NCBI GenBank assembly: GCA_014323795.1
Contig: JACONK010000017.1
Location: 1 to 39,217, forward strand
Origin: Paracoccaceae bacterium
Lineage (GTDB): Bacteria > Pseudomonadota > Alphaproteobacteria > Rhodobacterales > Rhodobacteraceae
DNA: 39,217 nucleotides
Reading direction: 5' to 3'
Position 1 is the first letter of the stretch. Each line of letters opens with the position of its first letter. The translations under genes were made by a program, and so were the position numbers. The notes under the pieces were generated by a model. That model made no database searches, was not told where the DNA came from, and was given only the letters and a program-made list of their open reading frames with translations. Below are positions 1 to 8,399 of the stretch, in pieces.

Positions 1-495
1 GGGGTCGCCGTTTTCATTCCTGGCCAGGCTCACTTCCACGCCTTCCCGGGAGTTTGCGTAGGTGGCCGTGTCCCACCCATCGCCGCCGTCCAGCACATCG
101 GCCCCTTCCCCGCCTTCCAGCGTATCATCACCGCCGGCACCGCCCAGGTCGTCATCCCCTGGACCGCCAATCAGCGTGTCGTTGCCGCCCTTCCCCCAAA
201 GCCGGTCATTCCCGCCCCGGCCATCCAGCATGTTATTCCCGTGGTTGCCTACCAGGCGGTCGTTATATTTCGTGCCCTTCACATGCTGGATGATATTCGG
301 GTCCAATTCTTGCCGGGGCAGGTTCGGGCCTTCCCAGGCCGGTTCAGGCTGGATCTTGCGCTCCGCCTTCGGGGGGTTCGGTTCAGGCTTGTCCGCCAGT
401 TTAACCACCTTCAGCCGAACCCGAAAGCCCCGGTCTTCCGGCTGTGCAATATTTTCAAGGTCAGCGGTCGCGTTGTTTGTGGTCGTATCGGTCAT
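1..495 (-). CDS. RTX calcium-binding repeat protein, 3' part cut by left edge
   Basis: Translated by hand from the ATG at 493-495; the 165 codons down to position 1 are open, so the gene runs off the left edge. A GGGAGG ribosome-binding site lies 8-9 nt upstream. The first ~80 residues are polar, Pro/Glu/Lys-rich and lack a Sec signal. Then come RTX nonapeptides of the GGxGxDxLx type (GRGGNDRLWG, GGPGDDDLGG, GGEGADVLDG), a family that folds into Ca2+-filled parallel beta rolls and is usually exported by type I secretion through a C-terminal signal, here not visible. After the repeats comes a DTATYANSREGVEVSL stretch, a module also present in the gene at 1871-3313. The two proteins align from near their N termini, so they are tandem paralogues. 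Function beyond Ca2+-dependent extracellular or surface protein is unknown. Confidence 0.85.
   Translation of the reverse strand, partial: MTDTTTNNATADLENIAQPEDRGFRVRLKVVKLADKPEPNPPKAERKIQPEPAWEGPNLPRQELDPNIIQHVKGTKYNDRLVGNHGNNMLDGRGGNDRLWGKGGNDTLIGGPGDDDLGGAGGDDTLEGGEGADVLDGGDGWDTATYANSREGVEVSLARNENGDP
135..189. repeat. 55-bp exact direct repeat, second copy at 2965-3019
   Basis: Positions 135-189 and 2965-3019 are identical base for base, and similarity continues on both sides with scattered mismatches. Both copies code for the same RTX repeats in the two paralogous genes. Exact identity including third positions points to recent duplication or gene conversion. Confidence 0.85.
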
Positions 496-632
496 GGCCA
501 AAGCCTCCCATATTTTCCGGCGCATTGCAAGCCGGATTTTTCCGCCCGGGGTTCAGGCGCACAGGTCAGCCCGTCTGCCCCGTGAAACGGATGTATGTTC
601 CCTGCCTGCCCCCGTCAACCGGTAAATTCAAA

Positions 633-668
633 ATATTTCTCCGCATATTTCTCCGCATATTTCTCCGC
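633..668. repeat. 12-bp tandem repeat, three perfect copies
   Basis: The unit atatttctccgc occurs three times back to back in the spacer between two RTX genes. It is AT-richer than its surroundings and lies 138-173 nt upstream of the start of the left-edge RTX gene. On that gene's strand each unit carries a GGAG core, but it is too far from the start to act as its ribosome-binding site. Role unknown. Confidence 0.85.
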
Positions 669-683
669 ACAGGGGGCAAGGGT

Positions 684-736
684 GCCGCACGGACCCCCCC
701 CCCGGCCGGTGCAGGCCGCCGGGGGGTATGTGCGGC
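684..736 (-). terminator. GC-rich hairpin with a C10 tract after an RTX gene
   Basis: The arms gccgcac (684-690) and gtgcggc (730-736) pair perfectly, and inside them a run of ten C (694-703) faces six G (721-726). The hairpin begins about 10 nt past the stop codon of the gene at 747-1775, so it may end or stabilise that transcript. There is no T run after it on the minus strand, so a classic intrinsic terminator is not established. Confidence 0.4.
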
Positions 737-746
737 GCGGGCCGGT

Positions 747-1775
747 TCAGGCGAAGATGAAGTCCGATTCCAGCAGGAGCCACGGGGGCATGTTTTCCAG
801 ATAGATGCTGTTTGTGCCGTCGCCCCAGGTGACCAGTGTGCCGGGCGTCGTGTCCGAGCTATGGCCCTTCTTTTTGGTCAGGGTCAGGTCATCAAAACTG
901 TCCGGTGCTGCCTCCCCCCGGAACACGATTTTATCGCCGTCATCCGTTCTTACGGACTTCATTTTGAACTTGGGCTTCCACTCAACCTTCACGTTGAAGT
1001 CCCATACCTCGTCATGGCCGGAGTTGGCCTGGCTGAACACAAAGGTATCGGCCCCGGGACCGCCGCCTATCGTGTCGTCGCCCCGGCCCCCGTTCAGCGT
1101 GTCGTCGCCAGGGCCACCACCCATGTTGTCATCCCCGGCACCGCCGTGCACAGAGTCGTTGCCGGCACCGCCACTCATGTAGGGATCATCCCCGTGCTGG
1201 CCGCGCAGGATGTCGTCGCCGTCCCTGCCCCACATTTTGTCATTGTCGCGGCGCCCATACAGCGTGTCGTTGCCGTCCCCGCCCCACAGGCCATCATCCC
1301 CGGCACCGCCGATCAGCGTGTCGTGGCCGGCATCGCCATCCAGCAAGTCCTTCCCGCGGGCCCCTTTCAGCAGGTCGTTGCCTTCCCCGCCCTCCAGGAC
1401 GTCATTCCCCGACTGGCCATACAGCGTGTCGTTGCCGGAACCGCCACGCATGAGGTCTCTCTCTGACCCGCCATACAGCGCGTCGTCGCCGGAACCGCCA
1501 TACAGCTCGTCTTTCCCCGACCCGCCATACAGGATGTCATTTCCGCCATAGCCGAACAATTCGTCATCCCCGCCGTGTCCGAATACACGGGCGTTGGCCG
1601 AACTGCCACGGTAAATGTCGTCACGGCCGGTGCCGTGCCCTTCCCAAAAGACCAGGCCGTTTCGGTAATCTTCGAGGGTTTTCAGATACTCCTCCGTCAA
1701 TGCGCCGAATTCATCGTATTTTTCCCCGGTAAAAGGGGAGGTGGTGATGATATAGTCTGTAATAGCAAAGGACAT
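747..1775 (-). CDS. RTX calcium-binding repeat protein, 342 aa
   Basis: The ATG at 1773-1775 follows an AGGAG ribosome-binding site at 8 nt spacing. Residues 1-60 form a short non-repetitive head without a Sec signal. From about residue 65 to 245 there is an almost uninterrupted series of RTX nonapeptides (GGSGKDELYG, GGEGNDLLKG and similar), which in known RTX proteins bind Ca2+ in a beta roll. The last ~90 residues (ADTFVFSQANSGHDEVWDF and on) form the beta-rich C-terminal cap usual for type I secreted RTX proteins. It ends in hydrophobic residues (LLLESDFIFA), as type I signals often do. No protease, lipase or toxin domain is visible. It is the middle of three RTX genes on this strand, 97 bp from the gene on its right. 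A secreted or surface Ca2+-binding protein is inferred. Confidence 0.85.
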   Translation of the reverse strand: MSFAITDYIITTSPFTGEKYDEFGALTEEYLKTLEDYRNGLVFWEGHGTGRDDIYRGSSANARVFGHGGDDELFGYGGNDILYGGSGKDELYGGSGDDALYGGSERDLMRGGSGNDTLYGQSGNDVLEGGEGNDLLKGARGKDLLDGDAGHDTLIGGAGDDGLWGGDGNDTLYGRRDNDKMWGRDGDDILRGQHGDDPYMSGGAGNDSVHGGAGDDNMGGGPGDDTLNGGRGDDTIGGGPGADTFVFSQANSGHDEVWDFNVKVEWKPKFKMKSVRTDDGDKIVFRGEAAPDSFDDLTLTKKKGHSSDTTPGTLVTWGDGTNSIYLENMPPWLLLESDFIFA

Positions 1776-1870
1776 GGTTTTTCTCCTGTTTCAGGTTTGT
1801 GGTCGGGCTGCCCAATCCTGCCTGCGGTTGCGCGGGGCACTCCCCCGGCGGGTGGTCCCTTGTACTCCGG

Positions 1871-3313
1871 TCAGGCCATTTCATTGCCGATGTCTTCGGG
1901 TTTGACGAACTCGAAGTGGACAGACTTCAGATCGTCCCAACTCACCTCTTTCAGGGTGATGCCGGCACCCTCTTTCCAGCGCAGAACTGCGTTCTCTTTT
2001 TCTGATTCCTGCATCAGATTTCTTGATACCCGCATCAGGGTTTCGAAGTCGAGACTGCCGGAAGATATATCAAACTCTATCGTGTCCACCCCGATTTTGA
2101 AGTCGGTGATGGTGTCGCGGCCGTCTTCGTTGACCCGAAACACGAAGGTATCCGCACCGTCTGCGCCGGTGACGGTGCCGCCGCCGGTCAGCAGGTCATT
2201 GCCCGCGCCTCCGTCCAGCCTGTCGCCTCCGTCCTCGCCGTGCAGCCGGTCGTCACCGCCTTGGCCGTAAAGCGTGTCTTTTCCCACGCCGCCATAAAGC
2301 CTGTCGTTGCCGTCCGCAGCAGCGGTCAGCGTGTCCTCGCCCACGCCGCCGTCCAGCGTTTCTTTTCTTCGGCCGTACAGCGTGTCGTCGCCGGTGCCGC
2401 CGGTCAGCGTATCGCTGCCCGCACCGCCGTGCAGCTCGTCGTTGTGGGCATCGCCGTTCAGCACATCGTTGCCCGCACCGCCATCCAGCGTGTCGTTGCC
2501 CCCGCGGCCGTGCAGCTCGTCGTCATCCGCATCGCCGTTCAACACGTCGTTGTGGGCACCGCCGTCCAGCACGTCATCGCCATCGCCGCCGTGCAGCATG
2601 TCTTTGCCGATGCCGCCGTAAAGCCGGTCATCGCCACCAAGGCCGTTGAGTACGTCCTGCCCGGCACCGCCCTCAAGCCAGTTCACACTGTCATCCCCGG
2701 TCAGCGTGTCGTTATGGACGGAGCCGATCAGGTGCTCGATACGCACAAGCGTGTCGCCCGCCGCATCGCCACCGGAGTTTTTGACAGACTTATTCGGATC
2801 AAGACTAACCGTCACGCCATCCGGGGAGTTTGCGTAGGTCGCCGTGTCCCACCCGGCACCGCCGTCCAGAACATCAGCCCCCGGCCCGCCCTCCAGCGTG
2901 TCACGGTCAGCACCCCCGTCCAGGTTGTCCTTGCCGTCCCCGCCGATCAGCGTATCGTGGCCAGCGGCACCGCCCAGGTCGTCATCCCCTGGACCGCCAA
3001 TCAGCGTGTCGTTGCCGCCGGAACCCCAAAGCCGGTCATTCCCGCCACGGCCCTCAATACTGTTATCCCCGTGGTTGCCGTCAATCCGGTCGTTATGTTC
3101 GGTCCCGATCAGGTGTTTGACCAAGGTCAGATCATAGGATTCCGGCGGCTGATTTGCACCTTCCTGATGCAGGTTGTCGCCCTTCCACGGTTCCTTCCCT
3201 TTCGTCTTGCGTTCAGCCCAGGGGGTTTCATCCGGCCTGTTATCCTTTTTCAGCCGGACCCGGACGCCCTTGGCAGGATCACACGCAAAACTGGCGGTGT
3301 CTTTCGCGGTCAT
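1871..3313 (-). CDS. RTX calcium-binding repeat protein, 480 aa
   Basis: An in-frame ATG exists at 3328, but the one at 3311-3313 (MTAKDTASFA) has GGGGGAGG about 6 nt upstream and matches the N terminus of the left-edge paralogue, so it is chosen. After a charged head (~70 residues) come three blocks of RTX nonapeptides. The first two are separated by a DTATYANSPDGVTVSLDPNKS linker with an EHLIGSVHNDTLTG motif. The end (ADTFVFRVNEDGRDTITDFKIG) is the usual C-terminal cap of type I secreted RTX proteins. There is no catalytic domain and no Sec signal. It shares long nucleotide identity with the gene at 1-495, pointing to local duplication. Secretion and Ca2+ binding follow from the family; the biological role is not known. 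Confidence 0.87.
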   Translation of the reverse strand: MTAKDTASFACDPAKGVRVRLKKDNRPDETPWAERKTKGKEPWKGDNLHQEGANQPPESYDLTLVKHLIGTEHNDRIDGNHGDNSIEGRGGNDRLWGSGGNDTLIGGPGDDDLGGAAGHDTLIGGDGKDNLDGGADRDTLEGGPGADVLDGGAGWDTATYANSPDGVTVSLDPNKSVKNSGGDAAGDTLVRIEHLIGSVHNDTLTGDDSVNWLEGGAGQDVLNGLGGDDRLYGGIGKDMLHGGDGDDVLDGGAHNDVLNGDADDDELHGRGGNDTLDGGAGNDVLNGDAHNDELHGGAGSDTLTGGTGDDTLYGRRKETLDGGVGEDTLTAAADGNDRLYGGVGKDTLYGQGGDDRLHGEDGGDRLDGGAGNDLLTGGGTVTGADGADTFVFRVNEDGRDTITDFKIGVDTIEFDISSGSLDFETLMRVSRNLMQESEKENAVLRWKEGAGITLKEVSWDDLKSVHFEFVKPEDIGNEMA

Positions 3314-3505
3314 GTCTGCCTCCCCCATGCGTTACAAGCGGCGTTTACCAGCCCGATTACAGGGACGCAACATCTTTTTTGCCTTGCACCGCCCCCGCCC
3401 CTTTCCGGTGCGCCGCCACAGCCCGGATACCCCCCCGGCCAGGGGGTGCGGGCGTATTCCTTGCGGAAAACAGCCCGCACCGCACGGCGTTCCCCCGTGT
3501 CCCCG

Positions 3506-5734
3506 CTAGCGGCCCTGGCCGATGATGGCGTTCAGCGTCGCGCTCGGCCGCATAACGGCGGCCGCCCTGGCATCATCGTTCAGGTAATACCCGCCGGTAT
3601 CCGCCGCCGCCCCGGCATTGGCACCGAGTTCCGCAAGGATGGCGGCTTCACCCGCGGCCAGTTGCGCCGCCACAGGCGCAAAATGGGCCGCAAGTGCCGC
3701 ATCGCCGGTCTGCGCGGCCAGGGCCTCTGCCCAATACCGGGCGAACCAGTAGTGGCTGGCCCGGTTGTCGGGCTCCCCTGCCGTGCGGCCGGGGGACCGG
3801 TTATGATCCAGAATGCCCTGCGTCGCCAGCTCCGCCGCCGCACCCAGAATGCCCGCCCGGGCATTGCCCTTGCTCCCGGAAAGGAAGGCGAGCGATTCGC
3901 ACAGCGCACAGAACTCACCCATCGAATCCCAGCGCAGGTGGTTTTCGGCCTGCAGCTGCTGCACGTGCTTCGGGGCGGACCCCCCGGCCCCGGTTTCAAA
4001 CAGGCCGCCACCGTTCATCAGCTTGACGATGGACAGCATCCTGGCCGAGGTGCCGAGCTCCAGGATCGGGAAAAGATCGGTCAGGTAATCGCGCAGAACA
4101 TTACCGGTCACCGCAATGCTGTCCCTGCCCGCGGTGATCGTTTCCAGCGACCGGCGCATCGCCTCCCGCGGTGACAGGATCAGAAACCTGCCGGCCACGC
4201 CCGCACCGGCCAGCGCCGGCTTTACGTATCTGATCAGCTCCCTGTCATGGGCACGGGCGGCATCGAGCCAGAAGATCGCCTCTGCCCCTGTCAGGCGCTG
4301 GCGCTCAATGGCCAGCTGTATCCAGTTGTCAATCGGGGCCTTCTTCGCGGTGCATGCGCGCCAGATGTCGCCTGCCTCAACCTCATGCGCATGCAGCGTC
4401 TCGCCGTTTGCAAGCACGATGCGGATGATACCGCCGGCCGGTGCCTCAAACGTTGTGGGATGGGAACCGTATTCCTCCGCCTTTTGCGCCATCAGCCCGA
4501 CATTGGCAACCGCACCCGCCCTAGCCACATCCAGGGCACCGTTGGCCTTGAAGAAATTGATCGCCTCGTCATAGATCGGCGCATGGCAGCGATCCGGAAT
4601 CACGCAGGTGGTATCCCGCCGGGCACCGGTTTCATCCCAACACGTGCCACCCGCACGTATGATGGCGGGCATGGAGGCATCAATGATCACATCGGAGGGA
4701 ACGTGCAGGTTGGTGATGCCCCGGGCACTGTCGACCATATAAAGGGACGGACGGGGGAGCGCGGCTATCCCCGCCCTGATCGCGGCACCATTCGGCATAC
4801 TGTCGATGGCGGCAAGCACATTGCCAAGGCCCAGGTTCGGGGCACCGCCCGCGGCAGTGATGGCCGACCCAAAGGTTTCCCAGACCGGGCCGAGCCACGC
4901 CCTGACCGCGTGGCCGAAAATGATCGGGTCAGAAACCTTCATCATCGTAGCCTTCAGGTGGAACGAAAATATGGTGCCGTCGGAACGCGTTTCCTCAATC
5001 GCCCGCGCCAGAAATGTGGTGAGCGCACGGGCAGACATGAAAGCGGCATCGGCAATGGTACCTTCCGCCAGGGCCCAATTGTCTTTCAGAACGGTAACAG
5101 CACCGCCAGCGGCGACAAATTCAATCCGCGCATCACCTGCCTGCCCCGCAGTGATCGTGGCGGATTTTTCGTTGGCGCAGAAATCGTTGCCGGGCATGGA
5201 CAACACCCTGGTCTTCGATGTTCCATGCCAGGTTCCCATCGAATGCGGATTGGCCCGGGCAAAGTTCTTTACCGCCCGGGCCGCACGCCGGTCAGAATTG
5301 CCCTCCCGCAGAACCGGGTTCACGGCAGACCCCCTGATCGTGTCATAGCGGGCGCGGATTTCCCGGTGCGCATCCGTCTGCGGGTCTTCCGGGTAATCCG
5401 GCAGGGCATAGCCCTTGCCCTGCAGCTCCCCAATCGCCGCGACAAGCTGCGGCACAGAGGCAGAGATATTGGGCAGCTTGATTATATTCGCCCCGGGCGT
5501 TTTCACCAGGGCACCCAATACCGCCAGATCATCGGACCGGCGCCGGCTATCTGTCAGGTAATCCGGAAAGGCCGCAAGAATGCGCCCGGCCAGGGAAATA
5601 TCGCGCACACCGATCCCTATGCCCGCGGCAGCCGCAAAACCGCGGATGATCGGCAGAAGGGAAAGGCGCGCCAATTCGGGTGCCTCGTCAACCCTGGTGA
5701 AGATGATGTCCGGGGTGTGCTCCGGGGTGCCCAT
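3506..5734 (-). CDS. icd: Isocitrate dehydrogenase (NADP), monomeric type
   Basis: Converts isocitrate to 2-oxoglutarate with CO2 release and NADPH formation in the TCA cycle. The 742-aa length and sequence fit the monomeric IDH family (about 740 aa), not the ~400-aa dimeric enzyme. Recognisable stretches are an N-terminal PDIIFTRVDEAPELA segment, a NPVLREGNSDRRA block, KNFARANPHSMGTW (near residue 135), the GNDFCANEKS region, and a C-terminal NYW-like HYWFARYWAEALA. A TTG at 5752 could extend the frame, but the ATG at 5732-5734 has a GAGAGGA site 7 nt upstream and is preferred. It appears monocistronic: the RTX genes downstream are 190 bp away, and a repeat-rich leader lies upstream. Such IDHs are found in only some alphaproteobacteria, so it is a useful taxonomic marker. 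Confidence 0.95.
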   Translation of the reverse strand: MGTPEHTPDIIFTRVDEAPELARLSLLPIIRGFAAAAGIGIGVRDISLAGRILAAFPDYLTDSRRRSDDLAVLGALVKTPGANIIKLPNISASVPQLVAAIGELQGKGYALPDYPEDPQTDAHREIRARYDTIRGSAVNPVLREGNSDRRAARAVKNFARANPHSMGTWHGTSKTRVLSMPGNDFCANEKSATITAGQAGDARIEFVAAGGAVTVLKDNWALAEGTIADAAFMSARALTTFLARAIEETRSDGTIFSFHLKATMMKVSDPIIFGHAVRAWLGPVWETFGSAITAAGGAPNLGLGNVLAAIDSMPNGAAIRAGIAALPRPSLYMVDSARGITNLHVPSDVIIDASMPAIIRAGGTCWDETGARRDTTCVIPDRCHAPIYDEAINFFKANGALDVARAGAVANVGLMAQKAEEYGSHPTTFEAPAGGIIRIVLANGETLHAHEVEAGDIWRACTAKKAPIDNWIQLAIERQRLTGAEAIFWLDAARAHDRELIRYVKPALAGAGVAGRFLILSPREAMRRSLETITAGRDSIAVTGNVLRDYLTDLFPILELGTSARMLSIVKLMNGGGLFETGAGGSAPKHVQQLQAENHLRWDSMGEFCALCESLAFLSGSKGNARAGILGAAAELATQGILDHNRSPGRTAGEPDNRASHYWFARYWAEALAAQTGDAALAAHFAPVAAQLAAGEAAILAELGANAGAAADTGGYYLNDDARAAAVMRPSATLNAIIGQGR

Positions 5735-5770
5735 GGTGTGTTCCTCTCCCAACAGATGCGTATCAGATAT

Positions 5771-5785
5771 GTCCCGGGCCGGGAC
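5771..5785. promoter_or_regulatory. Perfect inverted repeat upstream of icd
   Basis: GTCCCGG-G-CCGGGAC is a 7-bp perfect inverted repeat around one base, ending 37 bp upstream of the icd start codon. Its place in the leader suits an operator or a 5'-UTR hairpin. No regulator is identified. Confidence 0.35.
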
Positions 5786-5828
5786 AGCAGTTTCGGCGAT
5801 GACCTGGCGCAGGCACTCCGCACCCCGT

Positions 5829-6010
5829 CAATGTATACGCCCGGCAATGTATACGCCAGCATACAGGGCGCGGTAAATCCCGGCAACCCAGGCGGTGCGG
5901 GCAACCCAGGCGGCGCGGGCAGCACGGCCACACCAGGGCAACCGCGGACGCCTTCGCCCCGGAGATCCTGCCGGCAATCCGGGCGGCGCGGGCAGCACGG
6001 GCAACCGCGG
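5829..6010. repeat. Compound repeat region in the icd-prmA spacer
   Basis: The 345-bp spacer 5735-6079 holds no convincing gene. It begins with caatgtatacgcc twice (5829 and 5845, each with a GTATAC palindrome). Then the 18-bp unit ggcaacccaggcggtgcg occurs at 5882-5899 and 5900-5917, and a near copy at 5973-5990; the last two are followed by ggcagcacgg and caaccgcgg. On the plus strand the units read as Gly-Asn-Pro-Gly-Gly-Ala, collagen-like, but the copies fall in different frames and no start or ribosome-binding site fits. It is best treated as minisatellite DNA, possibly the remains of a repetitive gene. Confidence 0.6.
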
Positions 6011-6079
6011 CCAATGCCAAAAGGCCTTGTGCGGGTCACCGGCCCCCCTTTGCCCGCAAGCCGTCCCGCCTAGTCCCGC

Positions 6080-6976
6080 CTAGTCCCGCAAAACGCACTC
6101 TTTCTGGCCCGGCTTGCGCAGGCAGAGCGTTGACCAATCCCCGACAATAATGTGATCCGCAAGACTGAACCCCCAGGCACCGTAAACGTCTTTCACGTCT
6201 TCTGCCTGCCCGTTCAGGATGCCTGACAGGATGGCGTAACCGCCCGGCGCGATAGAGGTTGCCATCCCTGGTGCCAACGCCACCAGCGGCCCTTTCATGA
6301 TATTGGCAAAGATCAGATCAAACGCGGATTTGGCACGCAGATCCGGGTGATCGAACCCGGCACATGTTAAGATACGCAGCCGGTCCGCCAACCCGTTGGC
6401 CCGCGCATTGGCACCGGCGACATCCGTCGCCACCGGGTCAATATCGGAGGCAAGCATCACGCCGGGCCAGATTTTGGCCGCCGCCAGTGCCAAAACGGCC
6501 GTACCGCAACCGATGTCGGCCACATTTCGGGCCCGTACGCCGTGCCGATCCAGATTGTGGAGCACCTGCAGACAGCCCTGTGTGGTGCTGTGGTGCCCGG
6601 TGCCAAAGGCCATGGATGCCTCGATCAGCAGTGCCACCCTATCGTCCGGCACAGCATCGGCATCGTGGGCACCATAGAGGAAAAATCGCCCGACCCGGAT
6701 CGGAGCCAGCTCACGGCGCACGTCTGAAACCCAGTCCTTGTCCGGTAAAGTGCTTATAATAAAAGGGTTTGCACCCTGTGTCGCGGCCAGCAGTTCCAGC
6801 GCGATGTCATCGGGGTTTTCCATGAAATAGAGCCTGACCTCCCACAGGCCGGAACCGCCCTCGATTTCAAAGACATCCACGCCAGCCAGTTCCGGGTGCA
6901 CGGCCCATGCCGCGCCAGCGAGTGCCCGGGCCGCCGATTTATTGGCGAGCGTGATCACGGCCGTCCAGGTTGTCAC
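6080..6976 (-). CDS. prmA: Ribosomal protein L11 methyltransferase
   Basis: SAM-dependent methylation of ribosomal protein L11 in the cytoplasm. The 298-aa product has the family's two parts: an N-terminal substrate-binding domain (to about residue 110) and a Rossmann methyltransferase domain. The latter has motif I VADIGCGTAVLALAAA near residue 160, an acidic DIDP loop after the next strand, and FANIMKGPL in place of the usual ANIL motif. The start is a GTG at 6974-6976 and no strong ribosome-binding site is visible, so the start is less certain than the gene. The stop codon lies in a duplicated 10-bp sequence (tagtcccgcc twice, 6071-6090 region). It lies 31 bp downstream of folD on the same strand and is probably cotranscribed with it. 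Confidence 0.92.
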   Translation of the reverse strand: MTTWTAVITLANKSAARALAGAAWAVHPELAGVDVFEIEGGSGLWEVRLYFMENPDDIALELLAATQGANPFIISTLPDKDWVSDVRRELAPIRVGRFFLYGAHDADAVPDDRVALLIEASMAFGTGHHSTTQGCLQVLHNLDRHGVRARNVADIGCGTAVLALAAAKIWPGVMLASDIDPVATDVAGANARANGLADRLRILTCAGFDHPDLRAKSAFDLIFANIMKGPLVALAPGMATSIAPGGYAILSGILNGQAEDVKDVYGAWGFSLADHIIVGDWSTLCLRKPGQKECVLRD

Positions 6977-7007
6977 GGCGCACAGGTATGGAACGTGCGC
7001 ACCGGGG

Positions 7008-7907
7008 TCAAACTGTCAGCCCTTCCGGCTCCGCCAAACCGTTCATGCGGCAGCAGGCAGTGATCGTATTGGCAAGCAGGCATGCGATGGTCATTGGCCC
7101 CACTCCGCCCGGCACAGGCGTGATGGCCCCCGCCTTGGCAGCAACGGAGGCAAAATGGACATCGCCTGCCAGTTTGGTCTTTTCCGGATCATCCGGGTGC
7201 CGGATGCGGTTGATGCCCACGTCGATGACCGTGGCACCTTCACGCACATAGTCGCCGGTTATCATCCCTGGCCGCCCGACAGCCACCACCAGGATGTCGG
7301 CCCTGCGACATACCGCTTCCAGATCTTTCGTGCGGCTATGGGCGATGGTAATCGTGCAGTTGTCTTTCAAAAGCAGGTTCGCCATCGGTTTGCCCACGAT
7401 ATTGGAGCGCCCGACCACAACGGCGTTCATACCGCCAAGCGCACCGTGGTGTTCCCGCAACAGCATCAGACATCCCAGAGGTGTACAGGGAATTATCGAC
7501 CTTTGCCCGGTTGCAAGCAGCCCGACATTTGAAATGTGAAAGCCGTCCACATCCTTTTCCGGGGCGATCGCATTGATTACAACACTCTCGTTCAGGTGCA
7601 CGGGCAGAGGCAGCTGCACCAGGATACCATGCACTGCCGGGTCGCGGTTCAACTGTTCCACAAGCATCAGCAGATCCGCTTCCGACGTGTCCGCGTCAAG
7701 ATTATGCTGGCAGGAATTCATGCCCGCCTCAACCGTCTGCCTTCCCTTGTTGCGAACGTAAACCTGGCTTGCCGGATCTGTGCCCACCTGGATCACGGCA
7801 AGCCCGGGGGTGACGTCGTAGTCCGCTTTCAGCCGTGTCACATGGTCGGCAACTTTGGTGCGGACGGTTGCAGAAAAATCTTTGCCGTCTATGATTCTGG
7901 CGGTCAT
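7008..7907 (-). CDS. folD: Bifunctional methylenetetrahydrofolate dehydrogenase/cyclohydrolase
   Basis: Interconverts 5,10-methylene-, methenyl- and 10-formyl-tetrahydrofolate using NADP. The ATG at 7905-7907 ([11 protein letters not shown]) has AGAGGA 7 nt upstream; an upstream TTG in frame overlaps the previous gene and is rejected. The 299-aa product shows the family signatures: [16 protein letters not shown] with the catalytic Tyr and Lys near residues 50-54, [23 protein letters not shown] for cofactor binding, and the C-terminal [10 protein letters not shown] loop. Only 25 bp separate it from the OsmC-like gene upstream. Fhs, encoded further upstream on the same strand, makes the 10-formyl-THF that FolD uses, so the cluster forms a one-carbon module. 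Confidence 0.96.
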   Translation of the reverse strand: MTARIIDGKDFSATVRTKVADHVTRLKADYDVTPGLAVIQVGTDPASQVYVRNKGRQTVEAGMNSCQHNLDADTSEADLLMLVEQLNRDPAVHGILVQLPLPVHLNESVVINAIAPEKDVDGFHISNVGLLATGQRSIIPCTPLGCLMLLREHHGALGGMNAVVVGRSNIVGKPMANLLLKDNCTITIAHSRTKDLEAVCRRADILVVAVGRPGMITGDYVREGATVIDVGINRIRHPDDPEKTKLAGDVHFASVAAKAGAITPVPGGVGPMTIACLLANTITACCRMNGLAEPEGLTV

Positions 7908-7932
7908 GGGGGGTTCCTCTTTGGGCAGATGT

Positions 7933-8391
7933 TCAGGCGTCAATCAGGTTGGTCACGATCTCTGTGATGACGGAATTGGCGATAAAACAGGTATCGTGGG
8001 CCTTGTTATGCAGGCTTTCGAGCACGTCCCGGGGGGGCGGAACGCCTGCAAAGGTCATACGCACGTTCAGATCCACCTTCGACACCCAGAGGCCTTTCGG
8101 TCCGCGAACCATATGACCCATAGCGTTGTCAGTATAGCTTTCCAACTGCAGGCCTGCCTGCCGGGCGAAATCCAGAAACCAAAGCATATGGCACGACGAA
8201 ATGCTGGCGACATAAGCCTCTTCCGGATCCACGGCATCGACCCTGGACAGGGGCAAGGGCACCACATCGGGGGAAGCAGAGGCCGCAACCTCAACACCAC
8301 CATCAAAAAACCAGCGATGCCCGCGCGAGTAGGTGTTTGCGGCATAGTCGCCTTGCGCCTGCCATTCAACGCGGACCATGTGTGTGGACAT
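7933..8391 (-). CDS. OsmC/Ohr family protein
   Basis: This is a 152-aa protein from the ATG at 8389-8391 ([11 protein letters not shown]). Longer in-frame starts exist but add a low-complexity, Arg-rich leader unlike the family. OsmC/Ohr proteins are small dimeric thiol peroxidases. The expected features are here: a [22 protein letters not shown] segment carrying one Cys (the peroxidatic-type position) near the middle, and a C-terminal [15 protein letters not shown] segment with the second Cys. The two cysteines support redox activity. It lies 25 bp ahead of folD and is probably in the same transcript. Whether it reduces organic hydroperoxides or is a YhfA-like member cannot be told from sequence. 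Confidence 0.88.
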   Translation of the reverse strand: MSTHMVRVEWQAQGDYAANTYSRGHRWFFDGGVEVAASASPDVVPLPLSRVDAVDPEEAYVASISSCHMLWFLDFARQAGLQLESYTDNAMGHMVRGPKGLWVSKVDLNVRMTFAGVPPPRDVLESLHNKAHDTCFIANSVITEIVTNLIDA

Positions 8392-8399
8392 GGGCGCAG

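Noticed and set aside
1575-2270. Long plus-strand open frames across the RTX genes
   Set aside because: They are shadows: Pro/Ser/Val-rich readings of the antisense of glycine/aspartate repeats, with no start signals or family likeness.
4247-6073. 608-codon plus-strand frame opposite icd running into the collagen-like repeats
   Set aside because: It is the antisense of monomeric IDH for most of its length; only its last part covers the repeat region and it has no start of its own there.
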